Origin: Spirodela intermedia | Taxonomy: Eukaryota > Streptophyta > Magnoliopsida > Alismatales > Araceae | Direction of reading: 5' to 3' | Length of the DNA: 64,000 nt | Assembly: GCA_902729315.2 (NCBI GenBank) | Contig: LR746279.1 | Location: 3,004,501-3,068,500, forward strand | In this document: positions 1 through 13,460 of the stretch, piece by piece | Position numbering within the stretch: the stretch's first letter is position 1 | Layout of the letters: every line of letters begins with the position of its first letter | Position numbers and translations under genes: made by a program | Notes under the pieces: model-generated | Told to the model about the DNA's origin: nothing | The model's database searches: none | The model's input: the letters and a program-made list of their open reading frames with translations, nothing else

Positions 1-993
1 AGGGGGAGTCGCTAGCATCCACCCATACTCCCGGCGGCCGTAGCGGCGGCGGCGGCGGCGGCGGCGGACGGCCAAAGCGAGACGGAAGTCGAGCTCCTTG
101 TCTCCCCGAAGATTTCTGTCTGACAGGGGATATCGAGCTGCCCAAGGGAACGCGCAACTGAGACTCTGGGACGTCCGATCTAGCCTCGGATCCTAAACCG
201 ATAACTCAGGAAGAGTGACGGGTCCATCCGGGACCCGCATGTGCTCGCTAGAGCCGTTTGACTCGGCGAAAAAGCTTATGACAATCTGATTTTCAAATAG
301 CAGTTGAAATTGGATTTTTAGAATCGCCTTTGTTTGAGATGGATTCTGAGAAACAGACGCTCGTGTAGGCGGTCGTGTTTCCAAAAACTAGCCGAAAATC
401 CGATTTGGAATTTTTAGGTTTTGTCCATCAAACCCCTGCAAAATCCTGAATTTGTTTTTCCCTACATTTTCTGTATATCATGCCGAACATAATTTACCAC
501 CATGAGTTGAAGTGAGCCATTAACAGACATAAGCATTGTGTGTCAATTGTTCCCCTGAAATGTAGTTATTTTATTTTATACCCCCATTGAGATATTAATT
601 ATGTCCCTACGAAAAGATTGGAGATTAACTGAGAATACCCTGTATCTCTGTATTATTATGGTGAAGCCACACGACGAAGCAAGTAGTTCCGAGTCAACTA
701 TTGACGACGGCGAGCGAGTCATGCTGAAGCTAACTCAGTGCGTGTCCCGGCCCGGGTCAAAAATTTCGCGAACCGGTGAGGAAACGGACAGAACCGGGCC
801 TTGTTGCCTGGAACGAGATCTCATCGCTGGAGACAGGAGAGAGAAAAGAGGGATCGGAAGGAGAGAGGGGGAGAGAGAGGGAGAGAGAGAGAGAGAGAGA
901 GAGAGTGGAGCTAGGAATGTGAGAGAGGGAAAGGGTGGGGAGAATCTTCTTCCTCTGCTTTCGTCTCTTCTCCGCTCACCGATATCTCTGCAG
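1..993. promoter_or_regulatory. upstream region and 5' leader of the UNC-50 gene
   Basis: The first 130 bases are GC-rich and hold a (CGG)n run at about 49-66. They may belong to the promoter or first exon of a gene beyond the left edge, but no coding frame could be supported. Bases 400-600 are AT-rich. Bases 740-993 are GC-richer and contain a (GA)n tract at 881-905, directly upstream of the UNC-50 start codon and probably in its 5' leader. ORFs reading through the GA tract are low-complexity and were not accepted. Confidence 0.4.
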
Positions 994-3900
994 ATGCTTC
1001 CGACCGCATCGAGAGGGCGCACGCCCTCCAGCCTGCGGCCCGCGTCTACCTTCTCCCATTACCTCCGCAGGATTGTGAAGGTTCGCCATCCATTCCGCCC
1101 CGCCCCCGTGCTCTCTGTTTTATTTTTCATTTGGTTCATCATTAATTATTGATTTGTCTCTCTCACTCACTCCTTCCCCTCTCTTCCTTTCTCTGTCTAG
1201 CATCATGTTATGTTCCTAATGATGCATTACTTCCTGCTAAGATGCTTCTTCAGTACTCATGTTTGCCTCACTTTGGAGCAGCGTGTTCCGGTAGAAAGCC
1301 ACTCAAGACATGCTTTCTTATGTTTACTCTTACGAGAACGCAGAAAGATTTTGTTATTTTGCACCATCGTTCTGAAGTAACTTTGCTCTTCCTGTAGTTC
1401 TACAATTAGCTTCTTTCGATTTTGTGCTTATAGTGTATGAAGTATGCCATTTCCTGTGAGCATTAATTCTAAAATATCATAAGATAAACTAAAACGTAGA
1501 ACAAGTAGCTGAAACAGGAAAAAACACGTTTACTAACAGCCCAAAGAAGCTTTAGTACTCATCTAAGGGCATCCTGACCTATCATTTATCATTGACGGAA
1601 GGAGAAAGAGGTTATCTCTGATCTTTATTCTTTGGAACTAGTGAACCACAAATGTTAGCCTCACGAATGATGTTCGCAATTTCTGACATTGTTTGAAATG
1701 TTTTATTAGCGCTCTCCCACAATGTGAGCCGGATAATTAATAGAATGACCTTCCACGGGTCAATCTACAGACACCTAAAGAAACTGTACCAGTATCTCAG
1801 TTGACGATGAAGCACTTGTTTGATAGTCTACCTGAAAGATTACTGTTCCTGATATTTGCTGAAAAATTGATATTTGCATGTTCTAAAAAGAGGTGACCAA
1901 TGGTTTCTTTGTGAGAGGTGCTGAATGTGCGTGATGTTTAAATCAGAAATCTGAATTCTACCACAAGGTGATAACTTTTGTCCCCTCTCCAAATGAAAAC
2001 TTTCACTCTGTGAGGAAGTTTTTGTACCAAATTTCACAGTTACCATATCATTCTTCCAAAGGAGCTAACATTAATTGCATTCCATCTCCTTGTATTTTTT
2101 GTCTTCCAATATATGACATAACTGAGGTCAATAATCTGTCCTCTATTCCCCATGCTCTTTGGTCGCCATTTGATTTTCAAACTTTCAGGTCGCAGAAATC
2201 AGCGATTTTATGGTCCATAAAATCTTTCTGCAACCTTTCTTCATGTTGCAGAAACTTCCAAGCATTATCTTCTTTGTTCTATGCACCCATCCTACATTTG
2301 TGCGTTGTTCAATTGAGCTTTTAAATTGACACAAATTGATAAAAAATATGGAAAATCATTATTTTTCTTGAAGTGATTGATATTGCAAATAAAATTGAGG
2401 AAATAAACTTCCATTCATTCCCAGAAGTAAAATATTTAGGCTTTGGCATTTTCCCCAACTCGCAGACCATGGTTGGCAATACCGTCTTGAGGGATGCTAT
2501 CATGCAAGCAGGCAGTTGGGTAGCCAAAGCTTGAGTCTGTATTAATCTGGCATATAGTTGACTGAGTATTTGAGACATCATGCCAATGAATTAATACTGT
2601 CTACCTTACCAAAGAAAACAGCAACGAAGGACCAATAATAAATTGTAATCTTTTTTTTTGCTTCACTCCTGGAATTGTCTCTGTACTGTGCTAGCACCTT
2701 AAAATATCCATTCCCCTACCTTGAGGCATCTGGCTAAGCGTTACTGCTTTTTCTTATCTGCATTGTTAATTTTTCCAGAATTCATCATCATCTGCATGCT
2801 CTGTGCTTCTATCATTGCCTTACGAGAGCTACTTGTTGACCCGAGTTCAGAATAAAAGAGTGATTGAATCTTTGTGTGAGCTCATCCTCCTTTGTATCGC
2901 CCATCGACATTTTGTCTATCATTCCTTTAAAAATGTGCCACAGACATTTTCTACCCCGCCATCTCCTTCTCCCACCTCTCACTACTTGTTACTTCTGCAT
3001 TATCCAAATTCGACTTCCCCTGTTCTTCATCAAGATGCACAAATCTTATAAATCCAGGGTTCTTAGTGTTGCTCTTGCAAGAAGCCTCCCTCGGTGCTTG
3101 AACAATGCTCTTATCTTCTCCCAAATAGCTCATTGTCCCTCTGTTATACTACAGTTACAGATCAATTTTCTTGGATTAAAACACTTTGTTGCGGTCCTGA
3201 GTTGCTGGAAAATGACGCCTAATTGCTCCACATTGCCATAGTCTGTAACAACACGCATGTCCTGTTCCTGCACAGGATGAATCCACGATAACTTATCCAA
3301 CCAAATGGGAGAGAAATCTGCCTAAGTGACGTAACTGGAGCTAAATATCAGTAAGAAGAGGAAGGATGTCAAACAATGGTGCGAAAACAGAATGGGGACG
3401 GTAACGCCAACAACATCAACCAAAAACAAGTCATATAAATCTCGTACGAGGCCCTTATGATATACTAAGTGCCATTGGAAAGAGAAGATCCCTTCTTAAT
3501 CCTCAGCCTCAACAAGTTCAGCTCCTACCTGATTCATTTGGTTCTCGATTTAGTCTGTCTGATCGGAATAGTCACATCAAGTTTTAATTTTAGAGCATTG
3601 CCATATCTAAATTTTATATCCAGAGCTAATGCCTGAGCGTGCCAAAAGTTGCAGAGTGCTTGATAAGTTAATTACATAAACATTCAGATTGTTCTGTGAC
3701 ACAAAGTCTTCGTATTTCATAAACATTCAGATTGTTGGTTGCCATTTCAATTAAGCTTCGTATTTCATATTTATTATCTCATTTTTTTGTGTTCACTACA
3801 GTGGCAGCAAATGGATATTGAGTACACGTTCTGGCAAATGCTTCACCTCTGTATGTCTCCGAAAGTGGTGTATGTACCCCTACACTTCTTCACTTTTGTT

Positions 3901-6900
3901 ATCACTTTTTAGTCAGTCTTTTTAAACCATTTTAAGTATGAAACTGCTACTATGGTAGATTATTATTAAAGAAACCATTTTTTGGAGACTATAATTTGGA
4001 GGAATGTTAAAGAAAAACGGTGTTACAAACCAAGCAACTAAGTCTCCAGGTCTAGTTGCATGGATCCTATTTTTATTCGGTAGGATACAGCTGTCCACCA
4101 GTGTGTACTGCTATGTCTATTTATTAGTTACACAGGGGTTAAATCAGTTATGCTAATGAGTTGTAGTTGCGACTACTTTGAAGTTCCGTGCAAATATTTT
4201 TGCAATTAACTTGTGTCGAAAATCAATACCATGTTTATCAAATGTTAACTTTAAATTCATTCATTTTTTTATTTTTTAAAAAGAGTTTCCGTTTAAAATG
4301 CATATCCCAAATAATTTTTCCTGCATCTTCTTTGTAGGTTACGGTTCAATCCCAATTTTTTTTAATGTTTTCTTAAATTTCCTAAATACGTTCAAAATCT
4401 TCTTCAAAAATTATTTATTTAAATTTCACTTAAGAAATGAATAGAAAAGGGAAGTTGATGCATGGATTTCTCTAAAATGATTAGAATTTGATTTCGAACG
4501 GTTACCTTGCCTTAATCTACTTAGTGGTCTTTCCTCCTGCCAAGTTTGTGCAGAAATCGTTGAAGCAGTACATCCACCATTATGCTTCTTGATTTGCTTG
4601 ACTTAAAAATTAAAATGTGGGATTTGTGTTTGCAACAAGAGTAAAAGGTTCAGATGCCATTCTTTGTTCCTTACAGTCAAATGGAACCCTCTACGTGTTT
4701 TCTACTTCAACTGGTTTTAAAAAAGTGAACTTTTCTGGAGGTGAATTACGTCAACTTGCACTTCAATATCTGTTGAATCACATTGACTTAGTGTAATCTG
4801 TTTTCCCTGGCTTTGGATGAACTAATGCAAGTCCTTGCTAGGGCACCCCTAAATTTATCTCACATGGATGTGTGAAGCCAAATCAGTGTGAGGTGGGGAA
4901 CAACTCTGTCAAGGATTGGATCTGCTTTTATTCTTGAAAACCATGTAGCCATCAATTTCAAACACGCATGTATGTAAGGGGGTTTTATGTATTAAATCCC
5001 TTTCTATATCCGTAGCTAAATTGAGTCCACCATCTTGAGGAAATCAGCATTACATGAGAAGATGACCCTCTAAATACATGAGGCTAGAGTAAGCTGACCT
5101 GAGATGTTAAGTCACTTTTAATCCCAAAATCTTGTATCCGTGTTACAAGCTTGCATGATAAACAATTGCCCGGACATCCCAGTTCGCCTTAGAGGGATAT
5201 ATCTGATACACTTGGGTTTTATTTCATTTTTAAATGTCAATTAGCTAGTTCACTCGGAGTTTATAGCTTCCAGTGTATATCTAGATACAGTTTCTTCATG
5301 AACAATGCAGCTGTATAAAATTTTCATTGGAAGCAGGATTTACATGGAAGTGCCATTCTGAGGTTCTCACTATGATTTCCTCAGATTTATCTGTCTTGAA
5401 ACATGATTAATATCTGATGCAAGGTTTATGACATATTTCCCTGTAGTAAACGTTAGTGTTTCATAAAATTTGATTGGTTGCTGCACCATGATAATATTAC
5501 ATGGGAGCAAAGTTTCTTGTTTGGCCCATTATAGGCTAACATTTACAAAAGTCAGAGGTCCATGAATATTCATAATAAAGTAAATTGTTGTAAAAAAATG
5601 TGATAACTTGGAGCATCATGTTATTATGCCGAGGAACTGAAGTGATCATGTGTAGCTTGATTCGTATATTGTAGTGTGACTGTTGAAGTTGTTCTGATTT
5701 AATAGGCTATCTGCTCACTTTTTGTAGAGTTCAAACGAAGACAGGAAAGTAGCTTAATGCTTATATGGATCTTATTCTTCCGTTCTCTACCTTTTTTCCC
5801 CTATGTTTTCTCTTATGAGCCTTTAAGCAACAAATAGATATATTTGACTAGTTGCTAATTTGTCTATCATGGGTGTCATGTTGGCCATCTAATTTAAAAC
5901 ATTACACCAGTGGGTCATACTTTGGATCATATTTACCTACCACTACATGGTGGAGAATATCAGAACAAGGGTTTATGCTACTTTTATCTTGTCCAATGTG
6001 AGTTGGATGTATGCATTTTTGTAAATAAATTGTCTACACTCAGAATTTTTTTAATGTTTAATTGTATTATAGTTGAGTGTTTATGGTCAAATCAATCCGT
6101 ACATTTTTCTTAGGAATAAAGGGATCGGTTGGTTTTAGCTTATTTATCTATCCCTACATGCTTAATGAAGGTTATTTTTATTCATTTTTATTTTAATGAC
6201 AAAGTTTGATTACTATCTTATCGAAATTTCTAGCTTATTTATCTATCCCTACATGCTTAATGAAGGTTATTTTTATTCATTTTTATTTTAATGACAAAGT
6301 TTGATTACTATCTTATCGAAATTTCTCTTACTAATTACATGTTCTGCTAAACCGTGGAATTCAGCTATCAGCATACAAAGTATCACAAGCGTAAGTTAGT
6401 CATCTCCAGTTTCAGAAAGATAGTTATACATTTCTAACCATGATGTTCTAGATGCTTCAATATAACATCCTGAATTTAGTTGTGTAAAAATTCTAGGTCT
6501 AGCATTTATCATCTTTGTTGTCATGCTATTTTCATCTGTCTTGTTATTGATCCCCATCAATTAGTATTTTTTTTCTAACAAAACTCCTGCATTGAAGCTA
6601 GCCCAGTTATTTGTGAATATGCTTATGAGAGTATGCAACCTGCATAAAATGTTTGAACAATCATAATAGATATTTGGTACAGTGAGTGGGCCTCTTGATA
6701 ATATAGCAAATTAATGCTAAATAAAATTAAAATAAGAAAACTGTGTCACAATTATCATAAAGATTGTTTCTACGTTTAGGGCGGCTGAATTTTTTGCTTT
6801 TTACCTAATAACGCCATCATAGTTGCCAACTCCACTCTATCACTGGAATCCCGACAGAGAAACTGCAAAAGGAAGAGAGGAAAGGAGTTTAGCTTTTCCA

Positions 6901-9900
6901 TTCATGAATGATTATAGTCACTTTGCACCATCAGTTGCTAATTATCCACCCTTGCTCTTGTCTATCTCCAAGTTCCTCCTATATGGGAATAGTATGTCAG
7001 GAGGGGTCACTTTCCATAGTCAATGGTGGGGGTAGAGTTCTTTTGTCGTTTTTATCTTATCCCCACCAACACTTGTGTAGGATTTTGTCATTATCCAGCA
7101 GCGAAGAGTAGTGCTCTCATATTTTATGTGAAGTCAACATGAAAGCGACAGAAAGCCATCTTCCTTGATTCTTCATTGTTTTTTAAGACCTTGGGTTATC
7201 AATGCTTGCTCCTTTTTGGTCTCAGAAACAAAGAACCAGTGGGCACGAGATGATCCTGCGTTTGTTGTGATCTTTAGCGTCTTTTTGGTTATTGCAACTA
7301 CAGCGTACTGTGCTGCGTGAGTTTCTGGAGTCTTTATTCATTTTCATTTTTTTGAAAATTTTCAATTAGCTTCCCCAGGATATATTAAATGAGGAGCAGT
7401 ACATTCTTTCCTGACCTTCTTCTATGAACTCCAGATATTCTGAAAGTGCAGGCCATGCTAGTCTTACAGTTATTTCTGTGGTTATTCTACATTTCTTTGT
7501 GGTCGGTGGAGGTTTGGCTACATGCTTTTGGTAAGACTATTGTCAAGATCCATCATCACCAATCGTGTATCATTCCAATTTTAGTAATTAGTTTTACTTG
7601 GATGCAAATTGAAAAGCTTTTTATGTAGTGTAGATTGGGCCCACTTTTTATTTCAACTGCTGTTGGGATTTAATTTCGACTCTTTTTTTCAATTGGTAAG
7701 TTACGGTGTGACAGACGGTTTAGGCTAAAGTCAAGGAATTGTTATTCGAGTCGTTGCACTGACGCATTGGGATGGACTCTGTCATAGTCATATTTGAAAG
7801 TTGTCTATTCGTGGTCTTCTTTCTGATCTCATCTTTATTTTACTCAGGGAAGATTTCTGACCTCCATTGTCAGTGCAGTTACTCTTTTTCGCGTTTAAGT
7901 TACCACCCAGTTCATAGTTGAGATTAATTAAACGATAAAATGGCCCACCTATTTCTTCTTTTCTATTGGTTTGATGTCCCTAAGTATCCTTAACGTGAAT
8001 TGTCCATCATGGAGAGAACCAGATGTGTGGATGGTGGTTGATAGACCAGAGTATCTCACAGATACTCTTCAGTGCACAGAGTATCTCACAGATAGAGATG
8101 TTTTCATTTTTTTTTATTTATGTTAAAGTTTACAGAATGTCATCAGATTATCTTACCTGAGGATAAAGTTGAGATTATGTACATTGTAGACACTCATTAA
8201 TTGCATTTTCCCATGGAGTCTTTCTCACCTGGCCACACTGGTTACCCTAAGAATTATAGGTAACGCAAGAATTATGGGTAACATGGTTGAGATGATGCAA
8301 AATTGATTGGGATTAGTTATTGTGCCTTTGGAAGAACTGAGTGGTGAAGGCTCTACTACGAACTGCACATGATAACTTTTCTTGTAATTATCTTTTAAAG
8401 CTAGTTGTTTAACCGATACTTTTTTTTCTCACTCATGTCTGTTCATTTGCATCAACTTACTTAAACAAATCATTGTCTGTCCCAATTATCCTCATACAAG
8501 GGGAGAAAATAGAAAAAAATCACACTGGAGCACCCCTTAGTTCCCTAGAAAACTAAATAGTAGCCCAATTTTCTACTCCATCTAGGAAATTTTCTATGTT
8601 GTTCCTCACCTCCTTATGGGCCATTGATATGCTCCATAATCTTCATCATATCCGTAGAATTCATCCCCTGAACATCTGTTCCATCAACATCAATAAGTTA
8701 TGTTAGGTATACTGTTAAAAAAAAACGTTTAGTAAACATTATCTCTGTTGATAGTTAATACTTTTGGAAGCCATCCTGGGTCTATTGTCCATCAGAATGG
8801 CCAACGTTGGGTTTATTCATACTGTTAAAATATGTACAATTGATTGCATCTTATTCATGAAAGTCGTCTGAAATAATTACTTTTTTGTAGTCTACATTTT
8901 ATTTTTTTAATTAACTATAATTTCCACGTTTTCTGTTCCTCAATACCACCGCTTTTTTGAAAGTGACACCACTAATTACTGCTTATACTTCTTATGTTTG
9001 TTGTTTTGACTAGGTTCTTGACAAATTCTTATCTTCGTGAGGAGTCTCCAAATAGTCATGTCGTTGAACAGCGTGTTGAATGGTGAGTTATCAGACATCT
9101 TTGCATTGCTAATAGTAGATGTAATATTTCAATTTCATGCGTACACATATATTGATGGTTCATTTAGTTGCAACTTTGTCTTGCAATTTCACATGAGGTT
9201 TAATTATCTTTTGTTGAATCTTTTATCTTGCATTCGAAATAACGTTCAATTTTTTCTTAGCTCTGGATGCGATTTAATTCAAAACGAACATGTTAAGGAT
9301 ATTCCGAGTGATGTTACCTTGAAACCAATGGAGACATTACAGAATTTAATCCATATCCTGTCACGAGTTGAATACAAGACATCAATTGATGATGCAACTC
9401 ATGGAAGATCACTAGTGTTCCAAAACCCTAATTGAACTCCTAAGCCCTCTTTGCATGCGACATACCTTTCAATCTCTCCTATTAAATTGACGATATTCTG
9501 ATGTTTACGACTCCTCAAGGCAAAGAATGAAGATCAATGCCTCGTTTATACTTTTGTTTTAATAATATTTTCTACCTAGTTATTATATAACAAAGCTTTG
9601 AAATGCATATAAAAATATGATAAACAATACTTGGTCTCAGTAACGAGCAGTAGAGACGATGATGGTGCTTACTGGAGGTGCATAAATGTGCACAATTTCT
9701 ATATGATATTTAAATATAAGAAATTAGAATGTTCTAATGATCACCTGTTCTTTATCCATATTACCTCATAAAAATCATCCACCCTCGACCTCTTCTCTTA
9801 GAAATTCAGCCTCTCACATTACAAACCCGTGTAGAGGGAGATTCAGTGAAGGAGACCCATCTCACAACTTTCAATGACTCCCACGTGGCTTCCTAATACA

Positions 9901-10890
9901 ATGGATAATTACTTTGAAAATTAATCTCATCAAGACCATGTTTTCTTGGCAATGCAGCATGGTTTTCTCTCTGCTGTTTCGTATGATTCAAAATGGCTTA
10001 ATCCTCAGAATGGGCTTTGACCACCAAATCCCTTTGAACATTCTAAGTTGAATCTGCGAGTTCAAGAGTATCTTTCTTAAACATATGCTCACGTGAGTCG
10101 GAGTCAATCCAGCTGGGGTTGACAGATTTCGAGCAGGTATTGGTGCGATCGGCCTCGCCTCGCCCCTTTCAAGGGTGTTGGATTCCATATATGGCATCAA
10201 ACCAGCCAACTTGTTCTAGCGTATGGATCCCCATGAAAGCAAATTTTACTAAGACCATCGTTGTTTATGTCTCAACTCCCACCGTCTTCCATTCCCAACT
10301 GAGCTACTATGCGGTTGACTTTTCTTTTCTTCTCTTCCTCTTGCTCACAGGCTGTACGCATTCGACGTCCACTGCAATTCCTACTTCCCAGCGTTCATTC
10401 TTCTCTACGGTAACCACGTTGACCTCCCCAGCTGCAGCAGAAATGGTCCGGCGGCAGACCCCCTCACTGACCAGCTGATTCTTCTACAGTGCTTCAGTAC
10501 TTTGTGTCCCCAGTGCTAGTCGCCCATGGCTTCTTCCCTCTTCTTCTGTCGAATCTCCTCTACATGGTGGCTTTCTCTTACTACAACTACCTCAACTTCC
10601 TCGGCTATGATGGTAAGAAGCCCACTTCCCTCTGGCTTTCCTCCGCATATCATCCTTAAAATCTTTTTAATTGCAGTTCTGCCCTTTCTGGAGAAGACCA
10701 CTCTGTTCTTGTACCCCATTGGTCTGGTCATAGTCCTCTGCCCTCTCAGTGAGTCCAAAGGCCCTCGTGTGTTTCCATTATTAGAACTTTTCTTCTCGCT
10801 GTAACTCTGGCTCTCTTCTCTGCAGTGATCCTCGCCCGCTTCAACCCGACCAGGTATCTCATGGGCCTCTACTTCGGCTGGAGACCCTGA
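994..10890 (+). CDS. UNC50: UNC-50 family Golgi membrane protein (10 exons, 251 aa)
   Basis: Exons, all with GT-AG borders and matching phases: 994-1080, 3802-3869, 6365-6390, 7226-7316, 7435-7530, 9014-9082, 10351-10409, 10490-10612, 10677-10748 and 10826-10890. They sum to 756 nt, or 251 residues plus TGA. The translation starts MLPTASRGR and carries plant UNC-50 hallmarks: RRIVKWQQMDIEYTFWQML (residues 25-43), SPKVVYQHTKYHK (48-60), QWARDDPAF (65-73), FLTNSYLREE (124-133), YAFDVHCNSYFP (148-159) and NYLNFLGYD (198-206). Five hydrophobic spans are visible at about 73-91, 100-122, 158-176, 180-197 and 215-233. UNC-50/Gmh1 proteins are polytopic Golgi membrane proteins linked to Arf-GEF-dependent trafficking; that role is family knowledge. 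Exon 3 is only 26 bp, yet it is required to give the family sequence. The C-terminus (GLYFGWRP) appears to differ from that of other plant members, judged from memory. Length is normal for the family. Confidence 0.95.
6136..6325. repeat. tandem duplication of a 95-bp unit in UNC-50 intron 3
   Basis: Two adjacent copies, 6136-6230 and 6231-6325, read the same base for base by eye. The second ends 39 bp before the 26-bp micro-exon at 6365. The lack of visible divergence suggests a recent event or an assembly duplication. Confidence 0.9.
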
Positions 10891-11300
10891 AGGGCGGCTG
10901 AGGTACGAGCATCACGCTTTCAGATCTCTCCGTTGACGGACTGGTCCTGGGCTAATTCCTCTTCAGTATGAATTATGTGGATTGTCTAAGCATAGTTAGA
11001 GATGCCAAGGCGAATGCATGGAAGATTAGACCAAACCCCATTTGATGGAATAATTTAGAAGAGATTGGAAATGTGGAAGAGGAACTGAGATAACTAGGCG
11101 CATATAGATGAAACTTATAACATTAGGGGCCAAACTATGCATACAATATTTCCACGTAGTCATAGACATCTAGGCAAGCATTGAAAGATGGAAAGAGTAG
11201 AAGTGGACGGAAATTATTGTCACTAAACTATAGTCACTATCACTTATTTAATAAACAAGATGTGATCAAACTACTATCAAGTATCAAAACCAGATGTGTT
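10891..11300. other. intergenic, no gene seen
   Basis: This is sequence downstream of the UNC-50 stop codon that should include its 3' UTR. No ORF or motif of note was recognised before the repeat array starts. Confidence 0.5.
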
Positions 11301-11301
11301 A

Positions 11302-12232
11302 TTGCTTCTTACATAATATTTGTTTCCTAGGATATGTTTGATTCTTAGACCACATTATAAAAATAAACTCGGTCCTTGATCAATTAGAGATGAGATGCAT
11401 TTCTTAGATATCCACTTACTTGCAAAGAATATAAATGTCTTGATCCACTAAAGGCATACCAAGAGGATAAGAACAATAATATCTTAAAAAAAAGAGAGGA
11501 ATAGGTATAGAATACCTATGGCAGTTGACTTTTAACAGTTATGGCCAGCATAGAAAGGGGGGAATAAGAAATGGGTCAATATTATTGCTTCTTACATAAT
11601 ATTTGTTTCCTATTATATTATTGATTCTTAGACCACATGATAAAAATAAACTCGGTCCTTGATCAATTAGAGATGTATTTATTAGATATTCACCTATTTG
11701 AAAACAATAGAAATCCCTTATTGAGTCTTAATTCTTCTACCATCATAAGTCTTCGACTCAAGGAGAGTGGAAGAGGAAATGTATCCCACTGAACAATAAC
11801 ATCTTTCTTAGGAAAAAATGGGAGGAATAGGTGTGCAATACCTATTGCAGTTGACTTTTTAACATTTATGGGCAGTATAGAAAAGGGGGGAGAAGAAATG
11901 GGTCAATGTTATTGCTTCTTGCATAAGATTTGTTTCCTAAGATATTATTGATTCTTAGGCTACATGGTAAAAATAAACTTGGTCTTCGATCAATTAAAGA
12001 TGTATTTCTTAGATATTCACCTACTTGAAAATAATATTAATGCAAATACATCTGACTCAAGGAGAGAATTATCATGATCCAATGAGGAGAGGGATACATA
12101 CCAAGAGGATAAGAACAATGTTATACTAGGAAAAAATGGGAGAAATAGGTGTACAATACCTATTGCCGTTGACTTTTAACATCTATGGGTAGCATAGAAA
12201 AGGTGGAAGAGGAAATGGGTCAATTTTGCTCC
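11302..12232. repeat. three diverged tandem repeats of about 280-330 bp
   Basis: Units begin near 11302, 11582 and 11909 with ATTGCTTCTTACATAATATT or a close variant. Each continues with a segment about AAATAAACTCGGTCC and ends with a block that includes GAATAGG, GCAGTTGACTTTT and GAAATGGGTCAAT. Each full unit carries a TTGAC W-box core in the same place. No coding potential was seen. The origin is unknown. Confidence 0.8.
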
Positions 12233-13265
12233 CCCCCTTTCATATCCACGAATGGTGAAGCAAGAGAAGACAACATCATGGTAAGGTTATCTAGTTCTAC
12301 GCTAAACCTAGAACCTTACAAATGGCATAAGAAAGAGAGAGAGAAGGGCCAGTAGATCCCGGACTGCTCATTGGGCTCCACTCCGCCGGCATGCGGAAAA
12401 CCAGGAGGCCAGGTGCCTGCCATTCAGATCCCCTATCTCTTCTCCTCACCCCGCAAAGCCACTGCCGGCTGCTATCTGCTCTCACCTCTGCAACGTAGCG
12501 CTCAGTCAAGTAGTAGTGGCGCAAGCAGAATGAGTGATCAAACGCCAACTAGCTCTTCTGAATACTCCATCTGATTTTTACGATTCGAAAGCCGTAAAAT
12601 AACTGGGGGGGCAAAAATAATAAATAGAGGAAGAGTCTGTTAAATAATGTCGGCTGAAATGTATTTCTCTCAGAGGTTAGTGATTTTGCTTTATGTTGTT
12701 ATATTGGAAATTGTTAACTATTAGAGGGTTACTCGTCTGATCCTATAGTTTGAGGATTATTATTTTTGGCATATTCTTAAAGACATGCACCGTAGCATAC
12801 ACTAGTATGGTTTTTTCAACCCAGAACAATAACTCTCTCTCTCTCTCTCTCTACCTGTGGCTTCGTGTACCCAACCTAGATTCTCGTTTGTCGGGCCTTG
12901 GACCTCAAAATTGGGCCAGTAAAGGAATACAAAACCGATGGGCCGAAGCCTGGAAGCCGTTCATTCATTACCCGCCATCCCTGTGGCCAGCTGCACCTCC
13001 TGATGAGGGAAAAACAAATAAAGCCCACCAGGTTCCTCCAGGCCCACAAAACGGCGTTGGCAAGACCGGCCCACCAATGGCCTTGAAATCATCAGAGCCT
13101 AGAGAGAGAAAGTCTTACATGGGCGCTTTTCTCAGTCGATCTTGGGCTTCCGGTCTCTTCCCTCGTTAAATAAGTGGGTCCCACCCTACGACGGCCGGCT
13201 ACGCGTTGATATCATCCAGATATGGAGTATCCGTTAAGAGTCTTCCATTATTTCAGTAAAGTCGT
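12233..13265. other. GC-richer intergenic segment with a TGGGCY cluster
   Basis: Bases 12300-12550 are GC-rich and open on both strands, but neither translation resembles a family I know. A (CT)n tract lies at 12833-12852. From 12893 to about 13150 there are repeated TGGGCC/TGGGCT motifs on both strands, for example near 12914, 12939, 13022, 13041, 13069 and 13142. In plants such site II elements bind TCP factors in housekeeping promoters. No certain gene starts downstream. Confidence 0.4.
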
Positions 13266-13460
13266 ATGCATTCTTTCATTAGAGTTTTATACTATTTTCA
13301 GGATGGAGATGGGTCTTCTGATGGCGAAATTGTTTCATCATCTGAACCAGGCCCAGAAAGGAATCCAGTTCACAATGAAATGAAAACAAGCTCAGATTGG
13401 CCTTCTTTCCCCAGTAATCTCTCTCAAGGATGGTCAATATGGGTTGGACTTCTGCGATGA
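13266..13460 (+). other. isolated exon-like ORF, unrecognised
   Basis: A pyrimidine-rich stretch ending TATTTTCAG at 13302 looks like a splice acceptor. The open frame that follows encodes DGDGSSDGEIVSSSEPG and later SDWPSFPSNLSQGW before a stop at 13458-13460. The composition is protein-like: Ser/Glu/Pro-rich with aromatic residues and not low-complexity. No upstream or downstream exon was found, and the ORF abuts the inverted-repeat element that starts near 13452. It may be a gene fragment carried by or left beside that element. Its identity is unknown. Confidence 0.3.

Noticed and set aside
601-1152. 183-codon frame upstream of UNC-50
   Set aside because: It spans the (GA)n tract and overlaps the UNC-50 first exon in another frame; only the MLPTASRGR frame is supported by homology.
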